Shown: in pieces, positions 50,104-59,421 of the stretch
Layout: each line of letters opens with the position of its first letter
Position numbering within the stretch: position 1 is the first letter of the stretch
Assembly: GCA_938048735.1 (NCBI GenBank)
Contig: CALIUM010000015.1
Coordinates: 52,599 to 116,598 of the forward strand
Source: an uncultured archaeon
GTDB lineage: Archaea > Thermoproteota > Bathyarchaeia > TCS64
Direction of reading: 5' to 3'
Length of the DNA: 64,000 bases
Translations under genes and position numbers: made by a program
The notes under the pieces: generated by a model
What the model was told of the DNA's origin: nothing
Seen by the model: the letters and a program-made list of their open reading frames with translations, nothing else
Database searches by the model: none

Positions 50104-50317
50104 AAACCCCATCTTTAGGCCTGCTCAGATATGTTATAGAGGATTTGGGCAAGGCCATTAAGTTATTCGATTTCCAGATACTTATATGGAAAAGACTGAA
50201 GGAGGCCCGGACCCCAGGAAACAGGGTTGGCAAAAAAGGGAGCTATAAAATCCGTGAAGTACAGCTCTAAAACCGAAAACCTTTAAAAATTTGAAGTTAA
50301 CTAATTAGATAGAGAAT

Positions 50318-50611
50318 ATGAAAGGTAAAAAATTGGTGAGATAAAGGGAAAATTAGAGAAGTTGAAACCATCTTTGAGAGAAAAATTTGAAGTTAAATCA
50401 ATCGGTATTTTCGGATAATATATAAGAGGAGAGAAAGGGAAGTGATCTAGATATATTGGTCGAGTTTGAAGATTCAGGCAGTTTAAGCCTGTTAGATTTT
50501 ATAAGACTGGAGAACTATTTGAGCAAAGAGATAGGAATTAAAGTTGATCTGGTAGAAAAAATACTTTTAAAAAAGGATAGGACACAAGATCTTAGAAGAA
50601 GTGGTTATATT
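50318..50611 (+). pseudogene. Decayed MntA-type nucleotidyltransferase antitoxin gene
   Basis: Translation shows KLEKLKPSLREKFEVKSIGIFG*YIRGEK, the start of an MNT nucleotidyltransferase whose GS motif is broken by a TAA, then a frameshift, then SDLDILVEFE in another frame and DFIRLENYLSKEIGIKVDLVEKILLKK. The DLD catalytic pair is still readable. There is no uninterrupted frame. The region is much more AT-rich than its surroundings. Confidence 0.75.
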
Positions 50612-50977
50612 ATGAAAAGAGAATTTTTGAATTATATAGAGGATATCATAGAGGCGATGGAAGATGCCTTAAATTTTTTGGAGAGAAATGAGTTATGATG
50701 ATTTTAAAAATGATAAAAGGTCGATTTATGCAGTCATTAAAGCATTGGAAATAATTGGTGAGGCAGTAAAGAAGATTCCCAAATCTCTAAAAAATTTTAT
50801 CCTCAAATACCATGGAAAGATGTCGCTGAAATGAGAGACAAACCAATTTATGAATATTTAGGAGTTGATTTAAAGAGAGTCTAGAAAATAGTTAAAGAAG
50901 ATCTACCAAATTTGAAACAATTATTCGAAGGAATTTTAAAGGATTATAAAAAGAATGTAAGAGAAACTAACATATAA
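50612..50977 (+). pseudogene. Decayed HepT-type HEPN toxin gene
   Basis: Reading ATG 50612 in three successive frames gives MKREFLNYIEDIIEAMEDALNFLE, then MSYDDFKNDKRSIYAVIKALEIIGEAVKKIPKSLKNF, then YPQIPWKDVAEMRDKPIYEYLGVDLKRV*KIVKEDL, a HepT RNase. The R-x4-H-x-Y motif reads MRDKPIYEY, so the catalytic His is Tyr. Two frameshifts and one stop show it is not functional. It follows the MntA remnant in the usual order. Confidence 0.75.
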
Positions 50978-51078
50978 GGAGCAATATTTAAACTGCTCCT
51001 TCTCTTCAAAGGGACAAGACCTCGAGGACAGCCCAAAGTTTACGACCATATGCTGATTAAAAACTCAGGAGCTAGGGG

Positions 51079-51450
51079 CTAGGCTAATAGTCTGTTCAGC
51101 TCCTCAGCCGTCAGGTTCCTGCACTCATCTATGGCCTCAACAGCCCTTCTGAGGTGGGGGATGGTGATGGACCCGCCGACAACAAGGGCCACGTTGAGGG
51201 CCTCAAGGATCTCCTCATCGGTCAATCCCAACTGTACGCAGCGGATTATATGGTAGGTGACGCAGTCGTCGCACCTAAGGACGAGGGAGGTGGCCAACCC
51301 AAGCAGCTCCTTAACCCTCTCATCTAGGGCCCCAGCCCTGTATACGCTGCTGTCAAGGGCCCAGAACCTCCTAGTATCGAGGTTCCCGAAGCCCATGATC
51401 CGCTCGTTCATCCTCCTCCTAAACTCGGCAAACTGCTCCAGCCTGCCCAT
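51079..51450 (-). CDS. Carboxymuconolactone decarboxylase/AhpD-like protein
   Basis: 123 residues from ATG 51450 with AGGTGG upstream; the ORF-track start is ten codons earlier. LDERVKELLGLATSLVLRCDDCVTYHIIRCVQLGLTDEEILEAL has the CxxC..H peroxidatic motif of AhpD-like proteins. These reduce peroxides or act as alkylhydroperoxidase partners. Alone between the decayed toxin pair and trmI. Confidence 0.85.
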   Translation of the reverse strand: MGRLEQFAEFRRRMNERIMGFGNLDTRRFWALDSSVYRAGALDERVKELLGLATSLVLRCDDCVTYHIIRCVQLGLTDEEILEALNVALVVGGSITIPHLRRAVEAIDECRNLTAEELNRLLA

Positions 51451-51480
51451 CCAACCACCTACGCTGAGTAAGACCTTCAA

Positions 51481-51817
51481 AGGAAAAAGCTTTTCATAAT
51501 AAATCCCAGAAAAATAGAAAACAATTCATTATAGATCAGATCTAATGGTTAAATAAATTAAGATCATTAAAGGCATAAGCAGAAATTAAGAATAAAACTG
51601 TATATATTTAGAATCTCGTTGTTCCATAATCTTCCAATTTTCACTTATCCCCTTTCATCGATAATATCCAATACACCTTTTTATCATCACAAGCTATGTT
51701 CATGTGAAAGTGTTCTATTTTGAACTGAACTCTTCCTCTATTCTCCATCTTCCCGGCAACCTTTGGTTATCCTAACTCTGAAAAGATTTTATGTTGAATG
51801 GCGTTAGATCCCATTGG
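51481..51817. other. AT-rich intergenic region
   Basis: About 335 nt between the AhpD-like start and trmI. It is A/T-rich with several TTTTA runs. The right end holds a TATA-like GATTTTATG just before the trmI start. No ORF or structured RNA was recognised. Confidence 0.5.
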
Positions 51818-52588
51818 ATGGAGATAATCGACTCTGGAGAGGAGGTTCTCCTATATCTAGACTTGAGGAGGACCTATCTGGTGAGGGTTGAGCAGGGAAG
51901 GCAACTCCACACACATAAGGGGTATCTGAACCTGGGAGAACTCATAGGAAAGCCCTACGGCTCCTCGATATTAAGCAGCCTGGGGGTCAAGTTCTACGCT
52001 TTAAAGCCCCTCGTAAGGGACCGCATCCATAAGGCAGCTAGAAGAACTCAGGTCTTATATCCGAAGGATATCGGCTACCTGCTCGTGAAGCTCGGGATAG
52101 GCCCAGGGTGCAGGGTTGTGGAGGCTGGGACGGGGAGCGGAGCCCTGACATGCGCCCTAGCTAACGCTGTTAAACCCGATGGGAGGGTCTACAGCTACGA
52201 TGTGAGGCCTGAGCTCCAGAGGGTGGCGGCCGGAAACATCGAGAGGGCTGGCCTTAGGCCATACGTCGAGCTGAAGATAGGGGATATCACCGAGAGGATT
52301 GATGAGGAGGAGTTGGATGCGGTCGTGCTGGACATGGCGACGCCATGGCTCGTGGTCCAAATAGCCCACAGGGCCCTAAAGGGGGGAGGGGTCTTCGCAT
52401 CCTTCAGCCCCACGATAGAGCAGGTCATGAAGACGGTACACTCCCTGAGGGAGCAGCCCTTCGTCGAGGTGGAGACTGTGGAGCTTATAATGAGGAGGAT
52501 AAACGTCGAGGAGAATCGAACCCGCCCGGAGACCCTGATGATAGGCCACTCGGGATACATAACAACAGCCAGGAAGGTCCTAGACTAG
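51818..52588 (+). CDS. trmI: tRNA (adenine-N1)-methyltransferase TrmI
   Basis: Makes m1A at positions 57/58 of tRNA; archaeal type. ATG 51818 is chosen because a TATA-like box overlaps the earlier ATG. About 256 residues. N-terminal small beta domain, then SAM motif VVEAGTGSGALTCALA, acidic YSYDVRPEL, LDMATPWLV, and a C-terminal NRTRPETLMIGHSGYITTA stretch. Confidence 0.92.
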   Translation: MEIIDSGEEVLLYLDLRRTYLVRVEQGRQLHTHKGYLNLGELIGKPYGSSILSSLGVKFYALKPLVRDRIHKAARRTQVLYPKDIGYLLVKLGIGPGCRVVEAGTGSGALTCALANAVKPDGRVYSYDVRPELQRVAAGNIERAGLRPYVELKIGDITERIDEEELDAVVLDMATPWLVVQIAHRALKGGGVFASFSPTIEQVMKTVHSLREQPFVEVETVELIMRRINVEENRTRPETLMIGHSGYITTARKVLD

Positions 52589-52636
52589 TCATAAAAATGA
52601 GATAAATCTAAATGCCACTGCCCCCAACCATACTGG

Positions 52637-53731
52637 ATGGCCATGCTGGATGAGAAGTCCCTCGACATTATGAGGAGGCTGATGGAGGCCTTCGGACCCT
52701 CCGGGTTTGAGAGGGAGGTCACAGCTATTGTGAAGAGTTACATGGAGCCCTACTCGGACGAGGTGGTCTCGGACAAGCTCGGCTCTGTCACCTTCGTCTC
52801 TAAGGGGAGCTCGGAGAGGCCCAGGGTCCTCCTGGCCGGGCATGTGGATGAGGTGGGCTTCATAGTTTCATCGATAACTGATGAGGGGTTCCTGACCTTC
52901 AACCCCCTCGGGGGCTGGTGGAGCCAGGTCCTCCTCGGGCAGAGGGTGGTGATCAGAACAAACAAGGGGGATATCCACGGAACGATAGCCGCAAAGCCCC
53001 CCCACCTCCTCCCAGAGGAGGAGAGGAAGAAGGTGGTGGAGATGAAGGACATGTTCATAGACATCGGAGCCACATCGAGGGAGGAGGCTGAGGCCACCGG
53101 GGTGAAGATAGGAGACCCCATTGTTCCCTGGAGCCCATTCCAGCTGCTACACGACGGAAAGGTGGCGATGGGGAAGGCCTTCGACGACAGGATAGGGGCC
53201 TTCATAGTCATGGAGGCGATGAGGAGGATAAAGGAGCAGGGGATAAGCCACCCGAACACGGTATACGGCGCGGCCACGGTCCAGGAGGAGGTGGGCCTGA
53301 GGGGAGCCCAAACAATAAGCCACGTAGTAGACCCAGATGTGGCTATGGTCCTAGAGGTAGACATCGCCGGAGATGTGCCAGGTATAAAGGCCCATGAGGC
53401 ACCCACGAGGATGGGGAAGGGCCCAGGCCTAGTCACCTTCGACAGGAGCATGATCCCGAACCAGGCCTTCAAGGAGTTCATAATCGAGGTCGCCAAGCAG
53501 GCCCAGATACCCCTACAGCTCAGCCAGATGTATGGGGGAGGAACCGACGCGGGAAGGATCCACATCCACAAGGCGGGATGCCCAACGGCCGTGATAACCG
53601 TCCCAACTCGCCACATCCACAGCCATGTGGGCCTACTGAGCCTCAGGGATACGGAGAACGCCATAAGGCTGGTCATCGAGCTGATAAAACGCCTAGACGC
53701 TGAGAGGGTAGAGAGCTTCACGAGGATATAA
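52637..53731 (+). CDS. M42-family aminopeptidase
   Basis: Cobalt- or zinc-dependent aminopeptidase that forms tetrahedral TET complexes and trims peptides released by the proteasome. 364 residues. Ligands and catalytic residues in AGHVDEVGFI, AFDDRIGAFI, TVQEEVGLRGA, LEVDIAGDVPG and the C-terminal VPTRHIHSHVG. ATG with no clear Shine-Dalgarno. Confidence 0.94.
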   Translation: MAMLDEKSLDIMRRLMEAFGPSGFEREVTAIVKSYMEPYSDEVVSDKLGSVTFVSKGSSERPRVLLAGHVDEVGFIVSSITDEGFLTFNPLGGWWSQVLLGQRVVIRTNKGDIHGTIAAKPPHLLPEEERKKVVEMKDMFIDIGATSREEAEATGVKIGDPIVPWSPFQLLHDGKVAMGKAFDDRIGAFIVMEAMRRIKEQGISHPNTVYGAATVQEEVGLRGAQTISHVVDPDVAMVLEVDIAGDVPGIKAHEAPTRMGKGPGLVTFDRSMIPNQAFKEFIIEVAKQAQIPLQLSQMYGGGTDAGRIHIHKAGCPTAVITVPTRHIHSHVGLLSLRDTENAIRLVIELIKRLDAERVESFTRI

Positions 53732-53848
53732 ATCCAAAATCGAAACTCCTTTAGTGAAAAAATTGATGATCCACCAATAAACCTCATCTCTATTAATGAT
53801 ATGTGCCCATCTAAATATAATGATATATGGTTTATTTGTTTCTAATTT

Positions 53849-54466
53849 TTATCGCTCTATGTTTTTATTTGCTTTATCGAGCAATCTGGTCCAGTCTATC
53901 TTTAACAGGATGATCATTACGAGTATGAACAGTATCACCGTCCCAACACTGGCCAGGATACCCCTGGTCTCTTGGAGGAAATGGATTAACCTGATTCCAT
54001 AATGGCCGGAGTAGGCTAGGATGAGGCCCATAACTAGTTTGCCTATTAGGGTCGCTAAGAGGAAGTTCGTGAAGCTGTACCTTAGAACCCCTAGGGGGAT
54101 CATTATTAGGTCGTCTGGGAGGGGGAGGAGGGCGAAGAGGAAGACCATGATGGCCCCATACCTCCTCACCAGCGCCTTCGCAGACTCGAGCCTGGTTCCA
54201 TACCTCTCATCTATGAACCTCCTCCCAGCCCAACCCACGAGGTATGCGAAGAGCTTCCCGAGGGTGGAACCCAACCCGCAGGCAATCCCCACGAGGAACG
54301 GGTTATGGGTGGCCCCGAGGGCTATTATGAAGAAGGCGAAGGGGACGGGGATGAAGATGGTGAGGTTGCCTATGAACGAGATGAGGAAGGCCCCGAGGTA
54401 TCCATAACCCGCAAAGGCCCTCTCGAGCCCAACCATCAGGTCCATAAACTCCTTAAGCCAATCCAC
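53849..54466 (-). CDS. VTT (DedA-like) membrane protein
   Basis: 205 residues with about five hydrophobic stretches. The N-terminal reentrant-like segment GYGYLGAFLISFIGNLTIFIPVPFAFFIIALG, the central GSTLGKLFAYLVGWAGRRFI and the LLPLPDDLIMIPLGVLRYS segment are typical of VTT/DedA proteins, thought to move lipids or support membrane potential. Divergent from the GNAT gene. Confidence 0.82.
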   Translation of the reverse strand: MDWLKEFMDLMVGLERAFAGYGYLGAFLISFIGNLTIFIPVPFAFFIIALGATHNPFLVGIACGLGSTLGKLFAYLVGWAGRRFIDERYGTRLESAKALVRRYGAIMVFLFALLPLPDDLIMIPLGVLRYSFTNFLLATLIGKLVMGLILAYSGHYGIRLIHFLQETRGILASVGTVILFILVMIILLKIDWTRLLDKANKNIER

Positions 54467-54655
54467 TTGGAGCCCCCTCTCAGACCACCCACCTCAACTC
54501 ATCCCCGTCAATCGACCCGTTCCAACTTCCAGCCAATTCCAGCTCATCCAGACCTGAAATTAAACCCAAGACTGGCTGATAATTATGATACAACATCTAT
54601 TTATAGGATGTGGATGTAAACCATGGCTTGAAGTAAAGAGGGCGAAAATAGGGGA

Positions 54656-55612
54656 ATGTACATAGAGGTCAGGGATCTCGATGAGGAGAACTTAGAAGAC
54701 GTGTTCAGGGTCTGCAGCCACAGGAGGCTGGAAGACCCCATCCAGCGGAAGGGGATGGAACTCAAGAGGAGATGGCTGCTAGAGATGCTTGATAGATATG
54801 GACCCACAACCAAGCTGGCATACCTGGATGGAAAACCCGTGGCCCAGATCCTATTCTATCCCGAGGACTCCATCCCATATATAGATAACCCGAGGGAGGG
54901 GGTGGTGGCTCTCAACTGCGTATACAACCCCTTCCCAGAGGCCCGGGGAAAGGGGTGCGGAAAGCTATTGGTGAAGAGCCTAATCCATGAATCTTCAAGA
55001 GGCCTCAGATGCCTGGGAGGGAGGCCCTCCAGGTTCATAGTGGCCAACCCCTTCAACACGGGGGAGGGGATACCCCTAGAACAGTTCTACGGCCACATGG
55101 GGTTTAAGAAGGCGCAAGAGGAGATGTACATGGAGATAACCGCATCATACCAGCCGAGGGGCCGGAGGCGATACAGCCCCCAGCCCGAGGATAGGGACAG
55201 GGCCATAGCCCTCTACAACCCCATCTGCGAGTACTCCTACCCCTTCGCCCTGAGGGTGAGGGAGGCCCTAAACCAGATAGATCCGAGCCTCACCGTCGAA
55301 CTCATAGACTCGTGGAGGAACCCACAGGAGGCCAAGAAGAGGGGAAACCACTGGCTCATAGTGAACTCAACCCCTATAAACAGCTTCCTCCTAGACCGGG
55401 AAGCATTCACCCAAGAGGTGCTGGAGGCCATCAGAAGAAGTAGATTTCAAAAAAAAATTCTTAAACCATTGAGACCTAATAGACCTCTAGATGAAGAGGG
55501 TCCTATTCGTCTGTGTAGAGAACGCTGGGAGGAGCCAGATGGCCGAGGCCTTCGCCAACCACTATGGCAGAGGAGTTGTCGAGGCCAACAGCGGAGGCAC
55601 GAGACCGGCTGA
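54656..55612 (+). CDS. GNAT-family N-acetyltransferase with C-terminal YoaP-like thioredoxin-fold segment; 3' end doubtful
   Basis: N-terminal 170 residues: GNAT with acetyl-CoA loop ARGKGCGKLLVKSLI and YGHMGFKKA. Residues about 185-265 (PFALRVREALNQIDPSLTVELIDSWRNPQEA) look like a thioredoxin-like extension as in YoaP. The last about 50 residues overlap the next gene by 122 nt and are Arg-rich, unlike a folded tail. An A9 run at 55449-55457 lies just before this: one A more or fewer ends the protein within about ten codons and removes the overlap. Confidence 0.78.
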   Translation: MYIEVRDLDEENLEDVFRVCSHRRLEDPIQRKGMELKRRWLLEMLDRYGPTTKLAYLDGKPVAQILFYPEDSIPYIDNPREGVVALNCVYNPFPEARGKGCGKLLVKSLIHESSRGLRCLGGRPSRFIVANPFNTGEGIPLEQFYGHMGFKKAQEEMYMEITASYQPRGRRRYSPQPEDRDRAIALYNPICEYSYPFALRVREALNQIDPSLTVELIDSWRNPQEAKKRGNHWLIVNSTPINSFLLDREAFTQEVLEAIRRSRFQKKILKPLRPNRPLDEEGPIRLCRERWEEPDGRGLRQPLWQRSCRGQQRRHETG

Positions 55613-55901
55613 GAAGGTGAACCCCGCTGTAGTACAGGCCATGCTGGAGAAGGGAATAGACATCTCCCAAAACAGGCCCAAACCACTAGACATAAAAACC
55701 GTGGAGGAAGCCGACGTAATAGTGACCATGGGATGCGGGGCCGAAGGCTTCTGCCCAGCAACCTTCTTAGATAAGGTGATCGACTGGGGCATAGAAGACC
55801 CAAAAGGAAAACCCCTAGAAGAGGTTCGAAAGATAAGAGACGAGATAGAGAGAAGGGTAAAGGAGCTCATAGAAAAGTTGACTTCCTCCACAACGGCTTA
55901 A
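55491..55901 (+). CDS. Low-molecular-weight phosphatase/arsenate-reductase-like protein
   Basis: 136 residues. The P-loop VLFVCVENAGRSQMAEAF (C-x5-R with Asn in third place) is typical of the ArsC/LMW-phosphatase group. Further motifs: EADVIVTMGCGAEGFCP and the acidic DWGIEDPKGKP. Reduction of arsenate or dephosphorylation of proteins is possible. It overlaps the frame of the GNAT gene and is likely co-transcribed. Confidence 0.86.
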   Translation: MKRVLFVCVENAGRSQMAEAFANHYGRGVVEANSGGTRPAEKVNPAVVQAMLEKGIDISQNRPKPLDIKTVEEADVIVTMGCGAEGFCPATFLDKVIDWGIEDPKGKPLEEVRKIRDEIERRVKELIEKLTSSTTA

Positions 55902-56287
55902 CAACCTGGAAAGGCTCCCCTCAACAGAGCGGGAAGCGAGTTCGATTTCCCTCGAATCGTTCTTATTCTAAGCATCCAAAACTGAGAGGTGGATAGTTCA
56001 ACGGCTCTCTCTGCTTAGACGAAAGGCCTCGATGAGCCCATCTTTGGGGAACTCCTTTAGATCCTCTGCCTTCTCAGGGATCCCGCTCACTCCCCCCAAA
56101 GTTCAAATTCCAGTTCCAAGGCTTTCCTAATCAATCCGTCATATTCATTCATAGATTCATATTAATCATCATATTTATTATCTTATTTTCCTATAAAACA
56201 TAATATCGAGAATTTATCAATGATTCTTAAGATCTTATTGATCGAATGCTTTAAATTTTACGGTGGAATAGTTAAAGATGAGCTGGA
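55902..56287. other. Intergenic region before the slipin gene, with a possible broken small gene on the minus strand
   Basis: About 385 nt. The right 130 nt are AT-rich and likely hold the slipin promoter. On the minus strand ATG 56152 opens MNEYDGLIRKALELEFELWGE*; shifting one base at the G6 run continues VSGIPEKAEDLKEFPKDGLIEAFRLSRESR, a coherent charged tail to a stop at 55998. This may be a small gene with a homopolymer frameshift or chance. Confidence 0.35.
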
Positions 56288-57076
56288 TTGATTCTACCCC
56301 TCAACATGTTGATAAGCATAATCGCGGTGGCTATAGTGCTCCTGGGCCTCCTCTCAGCCTCGATAAGGGTGGTTAGGGAGTATGAGAGGGCTGTCATCTT
56401 CAGGCTTGGCAGGCTTGTGGGAGCCAAGGGGCCTGGGATATTCTTCAGGATACCCGTGGCCGACATATTCAGGAAGGTCGACCTCAGGATTGTGACCTTC
56501 GACGTCCCGAACCAGCAGATAATAACTAAGGATAACATCACCGTCGATGTTGACGCCGTGGTCTACTATAGGGTCTTCGACCCGATAAAGGCTGTCATGA
56601 ATGTGGAGAACTACATCTACGCAACGAACCTCCTGGCACAGACAGCCCTTAGGGACACCATAGGCCAGGTGGAGCTTGATGACCTCCTCACAAAGAGGGA
56701 GGAGTTGGGGAAGACCCTGACACAGATTCTTGACATGGCTACGGACCCTTGGGGGATAAAGGTTGTGAATGTGTCGATAAAGGATGTCTCCCTCCCTGAG
56801 GCGATGCAGAGGGCGATAGCGAAGCAGGCTGAGGCTGAGAGGGAGAGGAGATCGAGGATCATAATAGCGGATGGGGAGTACCAGGCAGCAACGAAGATGG
56901 CTGAGGCAGCTAAACAGTATCTGGAGAGCCCGATAGCGGTGAGGCTGAGGGAGCTCCAGACCCTCACCGAGATAGCTAGGGAGAAGAACCTCGTCGTCGT
57001 CACGCCCACCGCGATGGGCTCAGACCTGGCAACCATGCTGGGCCTGATGAGAGGCCAGAGCAAGGAAGATAGATGA
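56288..57076 (+). CDS. Slipin (SPFH/stomatin-family membrane protein)
   Basis: 262 residues. One N-terminal membrane segment (about 5-24), then the SPFH domain VVREYERAVIFRLGRLVGAKGPGIFFRIP through DVDAVVYYRVFDP, and a coiled C-terminus AIAKQAEAERERRSRIIIADGEYQAA. TTG 56288 start; ATG 56306 is possible. The stop overlaps the nfeD start as ATGA, a conserved slipin-NfeD pair. Confidence 0.94.
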   Translation: MILPLNMLISIIAVAIVLLGLLSASIRVVREYERAVIFRLGRLVGAKGPGIFFRIPVADIFRKVDLRIVTFDVPNQQIITKDNITVDVDAVVYYRVFDPIKAVMNVENYIYATNLLAQTALRDTIGQVELDDLLTKREELGKTLTQILDMATDPWGIKVVNVSIKDVSLPEAMQRAIAKQAEAERERRSRIIIADGEYQAATKMAEAAKQYLESPIAVRLRELQTLTEIAREKNLVVVTPTAMGSDLATMLGLMRGQSKEDR

Positions 57077-58401
57077 CGCCCCCGATCCGTGGAAGAGAAC
57101 TCCTATCAATCTTCCTCATCCTCCTCACCTCAGCAGGGGGCATATCTAGCACAGCAGCTCAGGCCGAGAACAGGGTTCTGACGGTCAAGCTTGAAGGGAC
57201 GATAAGCAGCATGTCGTATGAGCTCGTGGGGGAGGCCCTCACCTTCGCCGAGAGGGGGGGCCTCATGGCCGTGGTCCTGATGATGGATACGCCTGGAGGA
57301 CTGCTGGATGCCACCATGGGAATAATAGAGCTTATAGAGCGCTCAAGGATCCCAGTCATAGGCTATGTATATCCACCGGGGGGTAAGGCCTGGTCCGCCG
57401 GGACCTACATCCTTATGGCCACCCATATAGCCGCCATGGCCCCCAACACCCTCATAGGATCGGCTCAGCCCGTCTCCTTTGAGCCCCTGGGCGGGGGCTC
57501 AAGGCCGATAGAGGACCCGAAAACCCTTAACGCCCTGGAGAGGTACATGATGGAGAGGGCAAGGGCCCATGGGAGAAATGAGACGGCGGCCGGTAGGTTT
57601 GTGAGGGAGAACCTGAACCTAAACGACGAGGACGCCCTGAAGATGGGCGTCATAGAGGTCAGGGCCAGAAATCTAGAGGAACTCTTGGAGGAGGTGGATG
57701 GGAGGGTGGTGGAGGCCGGGGGCAGAGAGATAACCCTGAGAACCTCCAAAGCGGAGGTAATAGAATGGAGACCAAGTCTCAGGGTCAGGCTCCTGGGCTA
57801 CATCTCCGAGCCCATCCTGGCATACCTCCTCTTCATCGTCGGGTTCTGGACCCTAATCTTCGGCCTCTCCACGCCGGGCATGGGGGCCGAGATAGCAGGG
57901 GGCCTCCTCCTACTCCTGGGCCTCATAGGCCTCGGCCTAATGGGCGCAAACCTCGGGGCGATCATCCTCATGCTCGTCGGATTCGCCCTCCTCCTAGCTG
58001 AGCTCCTCACCCCAGGATTCAGCATCCTCGGCGGAGGAGGCCTCATCTGCGTTTTGTTGGGGAGCCTCCTCCTCTTCCCTGGGGAGTGGGCTGTGGGGGC
58101 GGAATGGCTTAACACCCTATACACAATCATGATCGTTGTCCCCCTATCCCTGGGGGCCTTCTTCATCTTCGTAGCCTACAAGGTCGTGACGGCGAGGAGG
58201 AGGAAACCATTCGAGATGGGGATTATAGGGGAGACCGCTGAGGCCCTCGGAGACATAAAGGGGGAGGGGTTCGTGAGGTTGAGGGGGGAGATATGGAGAG
58301 CCAGAAGCAGAGAAGATATAGGTGATGGAGAGAAAGTTAAAGTCATTGGGAAGGAGGGGCCCATCCTCATAGTAGAACATATAAAAGAAGAAAAGAGATG
58401 A
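57073..58401 (+). CDS. NfeD membrane serine protease
   Basis: Membrane-bound ClpP-class serine protease that in archaea cleaves its slipin partner. 442 residues. N-terminal signal-type segment (LLSIFLILLTSAGG), protease domain with DTPGGLLDATMG and nucleophile Ser in GKAWSAGTYI, four to five membrane helices (about 255-370), and a C-terminal OB-fold NfeD domain (GIIGETAEALGDIKGEGFVRLRGEIW). Start overlaps the slipin stop. Confidence 0.95.
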   Translation: MTPPIRGRELLSIFLILLTSAGGISSTAAQAENRVLTVKLEGTISSMSYELVGEALTFAERGGLMAVVLMMDTPGGLLDATMGIIELIERSRIPVIGYVYPPGGKAWSAGTYILMATHIAAMAPNTLIGSAQPVSFEPLGGGSRPIEDPKTLNALERYMMERARAHGRNETAAGRFVRENLNLNDEDALKMGVIEVRARNLEELLEEVDGRVVEAGGREITLRTSKAEVIEWRPSLRVRLLGYISEPILAYLLFIVGFWTLIFGLSTPGMGAEIAGGLLLLLGLIGLGLMGANLGAIILMLVGFALLLAELLTPGFSILGGGGLICVLLGSLLLFPGEWAVGAEWLNTLYTIMIVVPLSLGAFFIFVAYKVVTARRRKPFEMGIIGETAEALGDIKGEGFVRLRGEIWRARSREDIGDGEKVKVIGKEGPILIVEHIKEEKR

Positions 58402-58540
58402 AGAGCACGTAAACTCAAATCAAGAATCCAATCTTCTAGAGAAGTATGTGCGACTTGGAAACTGAAAAGAACATCCAATTTCAATAAAGCGCTGGAATGG
58501 ATGTGGCTCCTAGCCTATCAGCCCTCACACCTCTTTAAGC

Positions 58541-58969
58541 TTAAAACCAGTGTTGGGGGGCCTCCGTCTCTCTCACCTTATCCTCATCTGAGAATCTCCA
58601 TCTACCTCTCAGGTCTAATATCACTATCCCAAGCTCGCCCCCAAGCCTATCACTAATGAGGACCTCATACTCTAGGCTCGATATCATCACATCGCATCTG
58701 ACCGGCCCAACAACCCTATCGCCAACCTCAACCAGTACTTCAGCGGCGTTCGGCACTAGGTAGTTCCTAACGGGCCCCCCGGCAGTGCCCACATCGACCA
58801 GCTGAGCCTCTAGCGGTGGAGGCCAAAATCCTAATGTGGCTGCGAGAGGCCTGGGAACCAGAAGTTGGGGTGTCTCAGCCTCGAATCCCGAGTTGACTAG
58901 GGCTGACGATGTCACCTCCCTCCCTGAGGAGGTGGACCTAACCCTGAGCCTAACCCTTACAGCCACCAT
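58541..58969 (-). CDS. Small beta-rich protein resembling retropepsin-like aspartic proteases, catalytic Asp not conserved
   Basis: 142 residues. SSALVNSGFEAETPQLLVP sits where pepsin-like half-domains have ALVDTGA, and LEYEVLISDRLGGELGIVILDLRGRWRF is the C-terminal part of the same family. The Asp is Asn here, so it is probably not a protease. ATG preceded by GAGGAGG, which lies inside a duplicated 30-bp unit. Confidence 0.55.
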   Translation of the reverse strand: MVAVRVRLRVRSTSSGREVTSSALVNSGFEAETPQLLVPRPLAATLGFWPPPLEAQLVDVGTAGGPVRNYLVPNAAEVLVEVGDRVVGPVRCDVMISSLEYEVLISDRLGGELGIVILDLRGRWRFSDEDKVRETEAPQHWF

Positions 58970-58972
58970 GCA

Positions 58973-59033
58973 TCCTCCTCAAGGGGTATATGTGCCCAAT
59001 CCTCCTCCTCAAGGGGTATATGTGCCCAATCCT
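58973..59033 (-). repeat. Tandem 30-bp duplication carrying a TATA-like box and Shine-Dalgarno
   Basis: Two exact 30-bp copies lie side by side (58973-59002 and 59003-59032). On the minus strand each reads GGATTGGGCACATATACCCCTTGAGGA with CATATAC as a possible TATA core and GAGGAGG as Shine-Dalgarno. The inner copy's GAGGAGG precedes ATG 58969. Confidence 0.85.
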
Positions 59034-59421
59034 ACCGACGATCCTACCTAACCTCAAACACACCCAAAGAACTAACCTCTGATGGCATCTTAAAAACTTA
59101 CCAACATCATAAGGTGCTATCCAAGGCTAAAGGCTTAAGCAGGCTTCCGCCTCGAACCCCATTGATCACTGAATCGGCACAGGAGTCTAATCTTACAGTT
59201 CATTGAAGAGGCAAAGTCTCAGGTATAAAATTCCTCAGGTATCCACTCCTTCCCTCCCCACTCGGAAGAAACCCAAGAACCCCTGAATGATCATACCAAG
59301 CTAAAGGGAGCAGGGGAACAAAAACACTATCAACAACATTCTTGTTTAAGAGTGTAATGCTTGAAAATTAATTAAGGGAGGTCTTAAATGCTTGGATAAT
59401 ATATCCGCATCAGGCCATACG
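59034..59421. other. Intergenic region without recognised gene
   Basis: About 390 nt of moderate GC. The right end has TTAATTAAGG and TTGGATAATATATCC, a possible promoter for the broken HEPN-like gene. No ORF above 40 codons, tRNA or hairpin-rich element was seen. Confidence 0.5.

Noticed and set aside
55920-55975. GAGTTCGATTTCCCTC looks like a tRNA T-arm
   Set aside because: The stem bases do not pair and no acceptor, D or anticodon arm is found around it.
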